Below are positions 1 to 8,835 of a DNA stretch of 12,315 bases, in pieces (the first letter of the stretch is position 1; every line of letters begins with the position of its first letter). The stretch comes from Gymnopus androsaceus JB14 (Eukaryota; Basidiomycota; Agaricomycetes; Agaricales; Omphalotaceae). The stretch covers positions 6,092 through 18,406 of the forward strand of contig ML770130.1 in the NCBI GenBank assembly GCA_009733575.1. Reading direction: 5' to 3'. The translations under genes were made by a program, and so were the position numbers. Under the pieces are notes generated by a model that searched no databases, was not told the origin of the DNA, and saw only the letters and a program-made list of their open reading frames with translations.

Positions 1-182
1 TCTCACACTCTTGCAATGTACAAAGATAGGCCACGTTCTGCAAGAATATGCATCTGGTTATAGAATGGATCATCCATTCTCAGCTACTAATCTGGCCAGC
101 CAGTGAAGTCTTCATGATCTATGCTGTGTGGCTCCCTTTCTAATGTTTGTGAATAGCTACCGCGCCATGACATAATACAATG

Positions 183-577
183 ACCAACCTCCAGGAGTTG
201 TCAGCTGACTATGTTGACCTCTTACAAACTGAGTTATACAAAGCAATGTTGTGAGTGTGTGAAAATGTCATCATAATTGTTGCACTCATTCCTTTCTGCC
301 TTTCTAGAACCGCTGGCCTGACATTGTTCTTTCCCAGACATATGACTATGCTGACTTGAATGCATTTGCTGCAAGCACAAAGTCATCTGCCATTGGTCAG
401 GAGGTACCAACGCCAACAATGGCAACAGCAATGGGCAACAATAACAATAACAATGGCAATGATGACAATGGCAATGGCGGGGGAAATGGCAATAGCAGCA
501 GTGAGGTCAATGGTAGCAATGGCAATGGCTCTAGCAATGGTGAGGAAAACAGTAATAGCAACGGAGATGCTGAATAA
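183..577 (+). pseudogene. Asn/Gly-rich 3' exon of a decayed or mis-spliced gene
   Basis: Two protein-like stretches flank a plausible intron at 251-307 (GTGAGT donor, TTTCTAG acceptor, 57 nt). The upstream piece (183-250) reads NLQELSADYVDLL and so on. The downstream piece (308-577, 89 codons to TAA) begins NRWPDIVLSQTYDY and runs into an Asn/Gly/Ser tail. The two open frames do not join in phase across that intron: one base is missing at the junction. A third protein-like stretch in frame 2 (2-102, including GHVLQEYASGYRMDHPF) also fails to join. I therefore treat this as a decayed gene, or one whose true splice sites I have not found. The family is not recognised. The tail comes from a degenerate GGCAAT-type repeat in the DNA. 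Confidence 0.35.
430..571 (+). repeat. Degenerate AAC/GGCAAT hexanucleotide low-complexity tract
   Basis: The tract starts with AACAATAACAAT-type repeats and passes into GGCAATGGCAAT-like hexamers, with AGCAATGG variants up to the stop codon. In the frame of the 308-577 exon it encodes the Asn/Gly/Ser tail. It is a slippage-prone simple sequence and says little about function. Confidence 0.75.
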
Positions 578-889
578 TGGGTGATGATAGCTGGCTTGTT
601 TATCTGCTATTTTTCAATTAGATAGGTATGTACATACATGGCGCAATCAATATATAGATGCTTCGAATGTTATAATGAATGCCTTATTTTGAACCAATCA
701 ATTCTTTGATTACAATGAATCAAAGCTTACAATATTACATCTTTGGCAATCAATATTGCTTTGAAGGATATTTAGTGCATACATATACTGCTAGGAGGTT
801 GCATTAGGCATTATACACAGATCTCCAAGAAAAAACCAATAATACATCCATTCATTCAGATGATAACCTCAAGTCCTTGCAGGTGTTTA
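578..889. other. AT-rich stretch without a recognisable gene
   Basis: No supportable coding stretch, RNA gene or repeat is visible on either strand. It could include the 3' untranslated region of the decayed gene before it. Confidence 0.5.
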
Positions 890-983
890 TAGGGATACTC
901 TGGGGATACCCAGAATACCCTAGGATACCCAGGAATACCCTAGGGATAACCAGGGATACCCTAGGGATACCCTAGGGATACCC
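890..983. repeat. Minisatellite with 11-bp GGGATACCCTA unit
   Basis: About eight tandem, partly degenerate copies of an 11-bp unit are visible. The last copies (about 958-983) are perfect, and earlier ones carry substitutions or small insertions such as CCCAGAATA. The unit is close to palindromic (CCCTAGGG and GGGATACCC), so single strands could fold. It is not the fungal telomere repeat, because both TAGGG and CCCTA occur in alternation on the same strand. Confidence 0.8.
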
Positions 984-1081
984 AAGAATTTCCAATGGCA
1001 AATAAACATATCGCCCAATGCATTCAAGATTACTTGAGATACATATTGAATGTTTTTCAGAGACCCTGAAAATGCCTCTAT

Positions 1082-1366
1082 TCACTCCGTAATTCCTCCT
1101 CCATTGAGTGCAGAAGCCTTCAAAGCAGCATAGCAACCTTGAGGAGTCCTTGCTTGTCTCTGGAGGATCATAAAGTTGGTTTCAGCATACTGTTTTTGAA
1201 TGTTCTTAGTGTTTTTTGCTAGCCTTAAGCTCTGATAGGGTGCCGACAGAGTAGCCTTGGCAATATCAGGCCATACTAAAGTGTCTTCAATAGACTTGTT
1301 ATTTCCCTTGGGCCAGCATGGTTCCCTGTGCTATTCCAGGTTAAGTCTGCCCTTCCATTTGGACAA
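1082..1366 (-). pseudogene. Minus-strand exon remnant with one internal stop
   Basis: Read leftward from 1366, one frame stays protein-like for 94 codons to a TGA at 1082-1084. It contains LSKWKGRLNLE, then an in-frame TAG (1331-1333), then EPCWPKGNNKSIEDTLVWPD and further residues including QRQARTPQGCYAALKASAL. The TAG could come from CAG (Gln) by one C-to-T change. A TTTTAG acceptor-like site sits directly before the first codon, so this may be a last exon. No upstream exon could be placed, because the DNA beyond it becomes a G/C-rich short-repeat region. The family is not recognised. The amino-acid composition is more convincing than chance reading, but the fragment is small. Confidence 0.4.
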
Positions 1367-1382
1367 CTAAAATTAAACAAGG

Positions 1383-1520
1383 GACTTTAAGTATCTCTTG
1401 GATAACCTAGTCCCATAGGAAATGGGGGGTGTCCCTTGGGACCCTCAGGGAGCTTAGGGAGCCTGGGCTCTCTGGGTGTCCCAGGCACACTGAGGGTATC
1501 TGGGTTTGACTTAAATTTCC
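1383..1520. repeat. Region of short GGG/CCC inverted repeats
   Basis: Short G-runs and C-runs alternate here (GGGTGTCCC, TTGGGACCCTCAGGGAG). One pair is CCTGGG at 1462-1467 with CCCAGG at 1480-1485. The style recalls the 890-983 minisatellite but there is no regular period. It may be a decayed form of that sequence. Confidence 0.4.
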
Positions 1521-1751
1521 CTAGGCAATAGGGTACTTTTGCAGATGCCTACTCTCCTCCTTTTCATTTGCTCTCAGAAGCTCAGGATGTTGTTCTGGAT
1601 AATTCTCACTTGCTCCAAGTTTCCGTGGTAGAAATGGGGCATTTATTGATTGAAACTGGAAGGAATGTTTTTGCCCACTTGCAAGTCTCTTTCTTGGTTC
1701 TATCCTTATTATTTCCTAACAACCAACTTTATCACCCCTGATTTGTTGCAG

Positions 1752-2491
1752 CCTATTATTTTCTCTCTCTCTCATGTTATAATTCACCTTGCTGCAGCAT
1801 GTTATGCTGTCACCATCATCTGCAGTTTGTCCACCGCAGTATTGGTCAAAGCTCAGGTGCCTTGTCTGCACAGCATACATATAATAACCCCTCACTGTGC
1901 TGGTGGCAATCGCACTTTTCCCAAAAATTATGTAGGTTGATAATTATTGGTTGTGAATTTGTGGGCAGGGGTGACATACAGCACTACCTAAAGACATCCC
2001 AACGCAATACAGCAAGCTGCATTTGCTGACTTGGAAATGCCTCTGCCTGCTTCCTCTCCAGTCTCTTTTGCCCTGTGTCCTTCCCTCGCTCCTGTCTTAC
2101 TCGCAATGAGATGGGCTGTGAGTTTGTCATTGCCTGGAAACTGCGAGTTCAACAACACTTTTGAAACTTGTGAAGCTAACATTGCATATCCCCCTGGTAA
2201 GTCCCTGCTGTGTTCTAGAATACTTGGTGTTGTTAACAGCATTACTTACGTTGCTGGTGACCTTGTTACTCCTTCAACCGTCCAGTCCATCCTCATCATC
2301 CAACCTGTGATACCGACCTTGCTTCACTCAGTATTACTGGTACTTTCATGACACCAACGGGCTCTGGTTCCAGTGCTACTGGTCCCTCTTTGTCAGGCTC
2401 AGGCTTGTCAATCTCTACCTCAGGCATGACCAAGTGCATCACACACATCTCAATGATCTCTGCTATTGCCGCCATCAGCTTGTTCCACTAA
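1752..2491 (+). pseudogene. Broken gene for a secreted, GPI-anchor-like Ser/Gly-rich protein
   Basis: Pieces in different frames resemble a fungal secreted protein. Frame-3 codons at about 1788-1865 give a hydrophobic, signal-peptide-like run ending in KAQVPC, but no in-frame ATG starts it properly. Frame-3 codons at 2130-2290 give GNCEFNNTFETCEANIA and later YVAGDLVTPSTVQSIL. Frame-2 codons from about 2300 to the TAA at 2489-2491 give TCDTDLASLSITGTF, then a Gly/Ser-rich spacer, then a hydrophobic C-terminal tail (ISMISAIAAISLFH). Such a tail is typical of GPI-anchored surface proteins. The switch from frame 3 to frame 2 near 2290-2303 has no credible intron, which suggests a one-base loss. 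Acceptor-like sites with CTAAC or CTGAC branch points end at 1751 and 2061. CFEM-like Cys-rich proteins are one possible family, but this is a guess. Confidence 0.3.
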
Positions 2492-2688
2492 CTGGATTGT
2501 TGTGGTGACCTTGATTCTTTTACCAAGTAGTCTCTATATCACCCCACTGCATCGGTATCTCCCTCATACTGTACTGTTGTTTGCTACTTTGAACTCTTTT
2601 GTGTTGCTTCCCTTAGGGTTAATGGTTTATCACTTATCCTAGCCACCTCAGCACATCCACTCTTTTTCCCATTATCAATATTGTCACA
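2492..2688. other. Flanking sequence, no gene seen
   Basis: Pyrimidine-rich unstructured sequence lies between the TAA at 2491 and the target duplication of the DNA element. It may be the 3' untranslated region of the decayed gene before it. Confidence 0.4.
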
Positions 2689-2694
2689 TATGAT
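2689..2694. repeat. Left target-site duplication TATGAT
   Basis: TATGAT directly abuts the left inverted-repeat end and recurs at 4063-4068 directly after the right end. A simple TA duplication (2695-2696 and 4061-4062) is an equally valid reading. Confidence 0.6.
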
Positions 2695-2779
2695 TATGGT
2701 GGCCCAAAGTGTGAAAAAATAAATTGTCGCGCGCTCATCAATTATCATATGCACTACTTACAACTCACGTGCACGCGAC
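2695..2779 (+). repeat. Left terminal inverted repeat
   Basis: The first 33 bases match the reverse complement of 4030-4062 exactly. Similarity continues with scattered substitutions to about 2779. A CACTACTTA subterminal motif within the arm is repeated as CACACTACTTA just inside it. Confidence 0.8.
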
Positions 2780-3748
2780 ACTAATCATGCACACTACTTA
2801 AATTGACAGAGATATAGCCAACTAGTGAGATAGCTCCCAAAGTTCTGTTGCCCAAGTAACCCCACCAATTCTATTATAATGATAGCCAAGATAGTACAGG
2901 AATGATTCAGGACCTCAGAATCAGAAGCATTAGTACATACAGACCATGGATGATGTGTAATCTCTAGGTTTCACCCCTTTAACATGCTCTGTTCTCAGTA
3001 CTGTTAATGAGTTTCTTTTCATATTGTTTTATTAGAGTCAATCTGTTTCTCTCCACTGTCAAGTTCTGGATACTTCAGATTTTTGCTTACTAGGTACAAA
3101 AGTTGTCTATGAGGAAGGGATGCTCTTTTCTTTGTCAGTTTTGATTCAATTTTCTTCAAATTTCCTTCATCCAGGATGCATTTCAAAGTGTAAATATACA
3201 CTATAGGTAAGCCTACTACCCTCAAGCCTGCTCTTCACAAGGCTGACTTCTGATCTACAAGGACAAAAATGCCTTTTCAGATGTAAGGTACTTACTGACA
3301 ACTGTGAGGAGGTACATCCTGTTTTGAGTTTCATTTAGGGGACCTTCAACTGAAGCATAAATGGATACTATAGACAAGTCACAAGGCCCTCTCTTACCCC
3401 TCTATTGAACACTCACTCTCTATGTCCCAGTGGCAAAGCCGCAAAGGGCACACCCATTGCTGTATACAGTATAATTGACAATTGTTTAAAGTATTGTTAA
3501 TGTAGTACAAGTAGTAAGTACTCTGGAGTCTACCTGAATCTACCCTGCAGCCATATTATCTATATTAGATAGAAGATACCGCTTTGGAAACAGGGATGTA
3601 TCTAATCAAAGAGACTGAATCCTCACCAGATTCTCGGAAGAACCAGAGCGGGGATACCGGCAGGTATATGTCATCAATGAAGTTCGGCAGTAAACGGCTC
3701 TACATAGTCATGTGAAACATAATTGTAAGCACTATTACTCAGATTATT

Positions 3749-3765
3749 GGGCTCTGCCAGAGCCC
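3749..3765. repeat. 17-bp palindrome GGGCTCTG-C-CAGAGCCC
   Basis: Two perfect 8-base arms surround a single central C, inside the TIR element. A further GGCTCTG at 3771-3777 can pair with the right arm, so two alternative hairpins are possible. Confidence 0.7.
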
Positions 3766-3977
3766 GATTTGGCTCTGACCCATTCTGATTCTGACAGCCA
3801 TTACAGTCGACTCCCTTGTAAGGAACAAGGCATACACTCCTGAAAGGCGGCAGAACTGGGTCTTTCTGCAGGGAAAAAGGCATACTACCGGCATACCGGC
3901 CAGGGCTTACCTCATACCTTCCTTTTTCGGAAATTAAAATCTTTGGCTTTGTTGAGTGCGGAGACTTGATACAATTA

Positions 3978-4062
3978 TATGCGCACATGTGACTTGTAAG
4001 TAGCGCGTATGATAATTAATGAGCGCGCAACAATTTATTTTTTCACACTTTGGGCCACCATA
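3978..4062 (-). repeat. Right terminal inverted repeat
   Basis: This is the reverse complement of the left arm, ending TGGGCCACCATA. Compared with the left arm it has TG for CG, T for C and A for G changes at scattered positions, as expected from independent decay. Confidence 0.8.
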
Positions 4063-4068
4063 TATGAT
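4063..4068. repeat. Right target-site duplication TATGAT
   Basis: Direct copy of 2689-2694, immediately outside the right inverted repeat. Confidence 0.6.
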
Positions 4069-4129
4069 AGGTGGCTATGTTGTCGCTGCTAAGGAAAGTT
4101 ATAATATCTGGCACACACTTGAGATTTTC

Positions 4130-4446
4130 ACCACCGAGAAAAAAAGCTGGCGCTGCATCGGAAAAAAGAAAAAAAAAAGTGGCGAAAAGTTTGGTGCTGC
4201 AAGACAAAAAGCTGGTGTTGCATTGAAAAAAAGTGGTGCTAGGTTTGAAAAAAAAAGTTTGGCGCTGCATATGAAAAAAATGGCGCTGAGACAAAAAAAA
4301 AATGGCACTGCATAAAAATAAAAGTACCGCTAAGGCAAAGAAAAGGCGGCGGCTGAATTATAACTTATAAGTAGCGCTGAGGTAGAAGAATGGCGCTATG
4401 AAAAAAAGGTTGGCGCTACGAAAAAAGTTTGGCGTTGATGAAAAAT
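4130..4446 (+). repeat. Degenerate A-tract / GGCGCTG tandem array
   Basis: About fifteen irregular units of roughly 15-26 bp follow each other on one strand. Each is a run of 5-10 A residues, then an optional GTTT, a TGGCGCTG-like core, and CAT or AGA ending in G. Cores include TGGCGCTGCAT, TGGTGCTGCAA, TGGTGTTGCAT, TGGCACTGCAT, TGGCGCTATG and TGGCGTTGATG. Frames open through it (plus 4019-4315; minus 4043-4294 and 4099-4308) only because the repeat lacks stops; I do not regard them as genes. It starts about 60 bp right of the TIR element and ends about 185 bp left of the retrotransposon. Confidence 0.8.
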
Positions 4447-4466
4447 ATTGCTGGGAATTAATGTAC

Positions 4467-4507
4467 AAACGGCCAAGCATACCCGCAGAGCTGGTGAGCG
4501 GCCGTTT
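4467..4507. repeat. Hairpin AAACGGCC / GGCCGTTT
   Basis: Perfect 8-base inverted repeat (4467-4474 and 4500-4507) with a 25-nt loop, followed by T-rich sequence. It resembles a rho-independent terminator, but this is a eukaryotic region and no transcript is assigned, so I give it no function. Confidence 0.5.
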
Positions 4508-4630
4508 TATTTTTCAGGTGCAAAACATAAAGATTTTCGCATACCATTGTCAAAAAATTTCTTTGTTAATTTCATAGTAGTTGTTGCGCGAGAAATCATC
4601 ATTTTTTTGTGAGAAATTCATATTGATTTT

Positions 4631-4812
4631 TGTTGAGATAAGTGATCCGTACTATACCTGCTTTGACATTTCCTTTTGTAGAACCTTATTTCCGTTCACG
4701 TTCTCTCCTTTACTTCCGCTCACGCGTGCTTACAAATACTACCTAGTTCCTAGGATATAGGCGGTAGCTCGGTACAGCCTCACCTCAGTTGTTCTATCGC
4801 TACACAACTGAG
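4631..4812 (+). repeat. 5' LTR (shared 182 bp)
   Basis: It starts with TG. Identity to the 3' copy runs through 4812. The canonical CA end would be at 4805-4806 (CTACACA), but identity continues six bases past it (ACTGAG). An alternative end is TCTACA at 4826, directly before a GATTATGAG sequence. A TATA-like TACAAATA at 4731-4738 probably drives transcription. A 9-bp hairpin (CTCAGTTGT at 4784-4792 with ACAACTGAG at 4804-4812) closes the repeat. Confidence 0.9.
4731..4738 (+). promoter_or_regulatory. TATA-like box of the 5' LTR
   Basis: TACAAATA is the best TATA-like match inside the LTR, with about 170 bp to the gag ATG. Position within the LTR fits a U3/R promoter. There is no transcript evidence. 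Confidence 0.4.
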
Positions 4813-4905
4813 TTACCTTGTCTACAGATTATGAGACTGGTCTTTCCCTGAGAGATTCAAAATCGAGAGAAGCAAAGAAATCACAAAAGCGAATTTAATT
4901 AACGA
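4813..4905 (+). other. Untranslated leader with only a weak primer-binding-site candidate
   Basis: The leader runs from the end of LTR homology to the gag start. No TGGTA-type primer-binding site follows the LTR. The best candidate is GATTATGAG at 4827-4835. Its TTATGAG is complementary to the CUCAUAA of the initiator tRNA-Met anticodon loop, and copia-class elements are known to prime from half-tRNAs cut there. In that case the LTR would end at 4826 and not at 4812. Confidence 0.35.
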
Positions 4906-5379
4906 ATGTCGACCAACCCGAGTAACGTCTCGATTCCGAGGTTCCCCGAGGACAATCAGCTCGACGGTGACAGAAACTGGCGCACATACAAACGCGAATG
5001 CATACTCGCATTAAAAGCGAGGAGTTTATTACAATACGTTGAAGGAAAAATCATACAACCGCTACAATCCATTTCCCAAACCACCCAAACGACGACACCA
5101 ACCCAAACTCAAATCTGGAGCAGTACGCCTCTCTACAAAGAATGGGTTGCCCGAGACGCTACGGCGACGAGCATCATAGTAACCAATATTCGAGACCCCG
5201 TTGGCATTGGCGTTGAGGATGATAAATCCTCGGCAGTGATCTGGAAGTTCCTGACGGATAAATACGAAAAACGGGTCGAACAACGAATCCACTTAGCTGA
5301 TACGGCACTCAGATCCCACACCTACGAACCAGAGTCGACGACAATGGAAGACCACGAGAAGAAGATGAAAAATCTTCTT

Positions 5380-5382
5380 TGA
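5380..5382 (+). other. Premature TGA in gag
   Basis: This TGA splits the polyprotein into a 158-codon gag start and a 1312-codon remainder in the same frame. The next base is A, a context less leaky than TGA-C. CGA is one candidate ancestor, and that C would have been in a CpG. Confidence 0.85.
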
Positions 5383-5658
5383 ACGCTCAAGGACTATGGG
5401 GGAACGTGTAACGATCCCCAGTTCCGCCTCATCGTCATTGCCTCCCTTCCTTTGGACTGGAAGCAAGACACTAGGAACGTACCCGGTACCTCGAGCAAGG
5501 ATGCTTTTACCTTCCTGCATAGCCTCTATCTGGAAAAGCAACAGGAACGCGAGTCAAGCAAGAGGGACGAGAAACGGGTGAAGGCGCTGTTGGCGAGCCA
5601 GAACACAACGGCAGCAGCAGTGGAACCCCAACGAGCTGGCAGGAACAGCGATCTGGTC

Positions 5659-5700
5659 TGCAGCAACTGCGGAAAACGTGGTCATACCGTACACCGCTGC
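5659..5700 (+). other. gag CCHC zinc knuckle
   Basis: Encodes CSNCGKRGHTVHRC, an exact CX2CX4HX4C match. In retroelements this nucleocapsid motif binds the genomic RNA. It marks the C-terminal part of gag, ahead of the protease. Confidence 0.95.
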
Positions 5701-6087
5701 TGGGCAAAAGGTGGAGGCGCAGAAGGTGAAGGCCCAAAGAACTGGCGGGTACGACGACCCAACAATAATCACGCCGCGAATAATTCGAACGTTTCGAACA
5801 ACGTCAACGCAGCCGCAGCTTCCGTAGCAGCAGCAGACCCCGAACCCAGCCAACTCTTTGTCCTATCCGCTGATTCCATGGGTAGGTCTCATACACGAAT
5901 GCCGAACACTAGCCCTGACGAAACGTCCTCTAGACATGAGCCTGCCCTGGTGATTGAAAGGAGTGATGAGTTGGAGGAACTAGCTGGCATATGTAGAGAC
6001 TTACCTATACACTGTAAACTCGTACCCAGCATGAACAAATGCTCCGCTTGCCATGGCAATACAAGTTTCCATCCCAAAACCTACATT

Positions 6088-6099
6088 GATTCCGGTGCT
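6088..6099 (+). other. Aspartic protease active site DSGA
   Basis: The surrounding sequence TYIDSGAIQHCWVS fits the copia protease core. In this family the Asp of D-S/T-G works as a homodimer to cut the polyprotein. Confidence 0.9.
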
Positions 6100-6504
6100 A
6101 TACAACACTGCTGGGTCTCGAGGAACGATTTCATAACGTTCGCAGAGGTCGTCAGACAGAAAGGGAGTAGCGCCATAGCAGGAGATGCTGGACGATTCGA
6201 CATAAAAGGTGTAGGAACGGTTGAATTTGAGACCAGAGTTGGAGGTGAAAGGAGAACCATACGCCTCGAGAACACAAAATACATACCATCCTTCGACCAG
6301 AACTTAATATCATTGTCAGCCCTGGACAACCGCGGATGTAAAGGCATTTGGGGTAGCGGCCAACTCGAGGTTAGAGATAGCCAGGGTGTTCTCGTCATGT
6401 GTGGAAAGGGTGAAGGAAGAATGTATGAAGTCGAGACAATAGGTCGAGAAACGCGGGCACACTTGGCGAGATCCCACAATAAACCGACGGATATCGCTAC
6501 CTGG

Positions 6505-7002
6505 CATAGACGACTTGGCCATGTCGGTATTCCCCGAATCCTGAGAATGGCGAACCGGAACCTGGTCGACGGGCTGAACATTACAACGAAATCGACAGTC
6601 GGGTTGTGCGAAGCGTGCCTATACGGGAAAGCAACACGGAGGCCATTTGATGAAGAAGTTACACATGAGACGGAAGTACTGGAGCGTATCCACATAGACC
6701 TCTGGGGACCCGCGCAAACACCTAGTCGAGGAGGAGCAGTTTACTTGATGATCTGCTCAGACGGTCGATCAACGGTGAAAGTTCCATACTTCCTGCTGGA
6801 TAAACGAGCTGTGACAACGGTGAAGGAGTTCCACAGGTACAGGATGATGGCAGAGACGCAGACTGGGAAACGAATCCGCATTATTCGAGTCGACGGTGGC
6901 AGGGAATTCGACAATGCGTTGATGGACGCGTACTGCACAGAACGGGGCATTGTCACTGAGAAAATTCCCCCTTATTCCTCTGCTGCTAATGGGATGGCTG
7001 AG
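6505..7002 (+). other. Integrase: HHCC zinc site and DD35E core
   Basis: WHRRLGH and CEACLYGK give the N-terminal zinc site. HIDLWGP (D at 6697), RVDGGREFDN (D at 6892) and NGMAERANRTV (E at 7000) give the catalytic triad, with 35 residues between the second and third. Integrase joins the cDNA to target DNA. All residues are intact. Confidence 0.95.
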
Positions 7003-7866
7003 AGAGCAAATCGAACGGTAATATCAGGTGTACGCACCATGTTGGACGAATCCGGTTTACCTGCGTCATTCTGGGCAGAGGCAGCCAATACATTCCTCTA
7101 TATCGACAACTTCGTCCCTTCATCCCGATTCCCGGACGATATCCCTACCGAGGTCTGGACGAAGAAACGGCAGGACATTTCACACCTACGCCCATTCGGT
7201 TGTGATTGCTGGGTTACGCTACCAGAAGTCCGGAAGACGGGAAAACTGGCAAGGCAGGCGGTAAAAGGGAAACTACTCAGTTTCATGGGGCAAAGGGGCT
7301 ACCGAGTCTGGATACCAGAGTGGAGGAAGATAATGGAGTCGAGAGATGTCCGTTTTGAGGAGGGAAATGGTCGACGTACAGTGGAAAGCAGCGAGGTCCA
7401 ACTAACCGGACAGGAGCCTAACGGTGAGGTAACGGTTGATCGGCGTCCAGATCTTGACAGCGGTGATACCGGGAATGTCGTGATACCGAGGAGTCAATCT
7501 CGGTACTCCTCTCCGCTATCCTCTCCACCGGATTCTCGTTCTCCATCTCCTCCAGCTCCTCCTGCAGCACCCCCCACTAGGAATCTTCGGGATCGGTCAC
7601 ACCAGGGTACTCTCAACGTTGACGTGTTGGTCCGAAGGCAGATGGGATGGTCTGATAACCGTGAACAGACCATGCTCGCGTTATTAGCAAAGAACCCCTG
7701 GGCATTTGCATCCTCAGACAACTCCGACACATTCATTCCAAAGTCGTACAGTCAGGCAATGAAAAGACCTGAACTATGGGTGCCAGCGATGGAGACGGAA
7801 TACAAGACACTGCTGGAAAAGGGTGTTTGGGAATTAGTGGAACTGCCGCCGGGTGCTAACCTGACG

Positions 7867-8331
7867 AAGGGGAGATGGGTCTATGCGATAAAGTGGATGG
7901 CGAGCGGTGAGGTAGACAAACGGAAGGCTAGATGGGTGGCACAAGGGTTCACGCAAGTCTTCGGCATTGATTACGAGGAAATGTATGGGAGTGTTGCGAG
8001 ATTCGAGTCCCTGCGTATCATCATCGCGATTATTGTGGTCCTCCGGCTCTCATTCTTCCACGTCGACTTCAAGGCCGCATTTCTCAACAGTCCTATATCC
8101 CACGACGTCTACATGGAACAGCCCCATGGATTCAGCAAACCGGGCCAGGAACACTTAGTATGCAAACTGAAACGCACAATCTACGGTCTCAAACAAGGAT
8201 CCCATGACTGGCAGGCTACGCTGGGGAAAGCATATAGGGAAGATGGTTATTCAACATCGAATGCTGACCCGTCGGTTCGCGTCCGGAAGGAGAAGGGCAT
8301 GTACACCATCCATGGGACATATGGAGATGAC
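7867..8331 (+). other. Reverse transcriptase core
   Basis: Contains KGRWVYAIKW, KARWVAQGFTQVFGIDYEE, HVDFKAAFLNS (catalytic Asp at 8065) and TYGDDVFGG (YGDD at 8320-8331). This is the standard copia RT set, with Gly at the variable position of YxDD. The RT connection region continues toward 8800. Confidence 0.95.
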
Positions 8332-8835
8332 GTTTTTGGTGGTACGTCGGGGGAAAAGCGAGAGATTGTGGAAGAACTACGGAAACGTTGGGAATTGAAT
8401 GAAGTTGGAAATGGGACACTGCTCGGCGTTCTGATTACGCAGGATACTGCAACTGGCAGTGTTACTCTATCGCAAAAGGTATATTTCGAGAAGATGCTAG
8501 ACCACTTCAAATTCCAGGACATATGCCCACGTCACACACCATTACCTCCAGGAGTCAAACTAGAAGAATCGCCGGTCCCACTACCGGATGAAGAGCGAGA
8601 TTTCATGACTGGGAAGCCTTATAGGGAGTTCGTCGGCTGCGTGATGTGGGGGCAGGGACTCACACGCCCAGACATTTCATTTGCGGCAGGTCTGTTAGCG
8701 AGGTATCAACTCAATCCAGGTCGAAGTCATTGGGATTGCGTAGAGTGGTTAGCTGGATACATCAAATGGTCGATACACTATGCCATCACATACCGACCAC
8801 CGCCGCAAGTGGAAACACCTGGTGATAGCCTCCAA

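Larger units (their letters stand above)
2695..4062. mobile_element. Non-autonomous TIR DNA transposon, 1368 bp
   Basis: The ends are long, imperfect inverted repeats of about 85 bp, starting TATGGTGGCCCAAAG. They are flanked by a direct TATGAT repeat. This is the structure of a cut-and-paste DNA transposon insertion. The interior has no transposase-like frame. The only open stretches are about 60-100 codons, such as minus 3019-3225 with TLKCILDEGNLKKIESKL and minus 3674-3988, and none is recognisable, so the element is presumably moved in trans. The superfamily is unresolved. If the duplication is TA, a Tc1/mariner/pogo relationship is likely. If it is the 6-bp TATGAT, other families must be considered. 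Arm differences are mostly transitions, several at CpG, so this is not a very recent insertion. Confidence 0.75.

Noticed and set aside
941..958. I-SceI-like homing endonuclease site (TAGGGATAACcAGGG)
   Set aside because: It matches only partly and arises from variation within the GGGATACCCTA minisatellite. No intein or homing gene is near.
890..983. Interstitial telomere repeat
   Set aside because: TAGGG and CCCTA alternate on the same strand with an 11-bp period, unlike tandem TTAGGG.
4019..4315. Lys-rich open frame (and minus-strand Phe-rich frames)
   Set aside because: They exist only because the A-tract/GGCGCTG repeat contains few stops. The protein is repeat translation with no independent support.
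4130..4446. CRISPR array
   Set aside because: Units are short, irregular and degenerate, with no constant repeat plus unique spacer structure, and the host is a eukaryote.
4467..4520. Rho-independent terminator
   Set aside because: Hairpin plus T-run fits by shape, but the region is eukaryotic and no upstream bacterial-type gene exists.
5380..5382. Programmed TGA readthrough between gag and pol
   Set aside because: The stop lies before the zinc knuckle, inside gag, and is followed by A. Readthrough sites in retroelements separate complete gag from pol. A mutation is simpler.
6081..6695. 204-aa minus-strand open frame inside pol
   Set aside because: Antisense shadow of the protease/integrase coding region. 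It has no recognised features and its codon pattern follows the sense frame.
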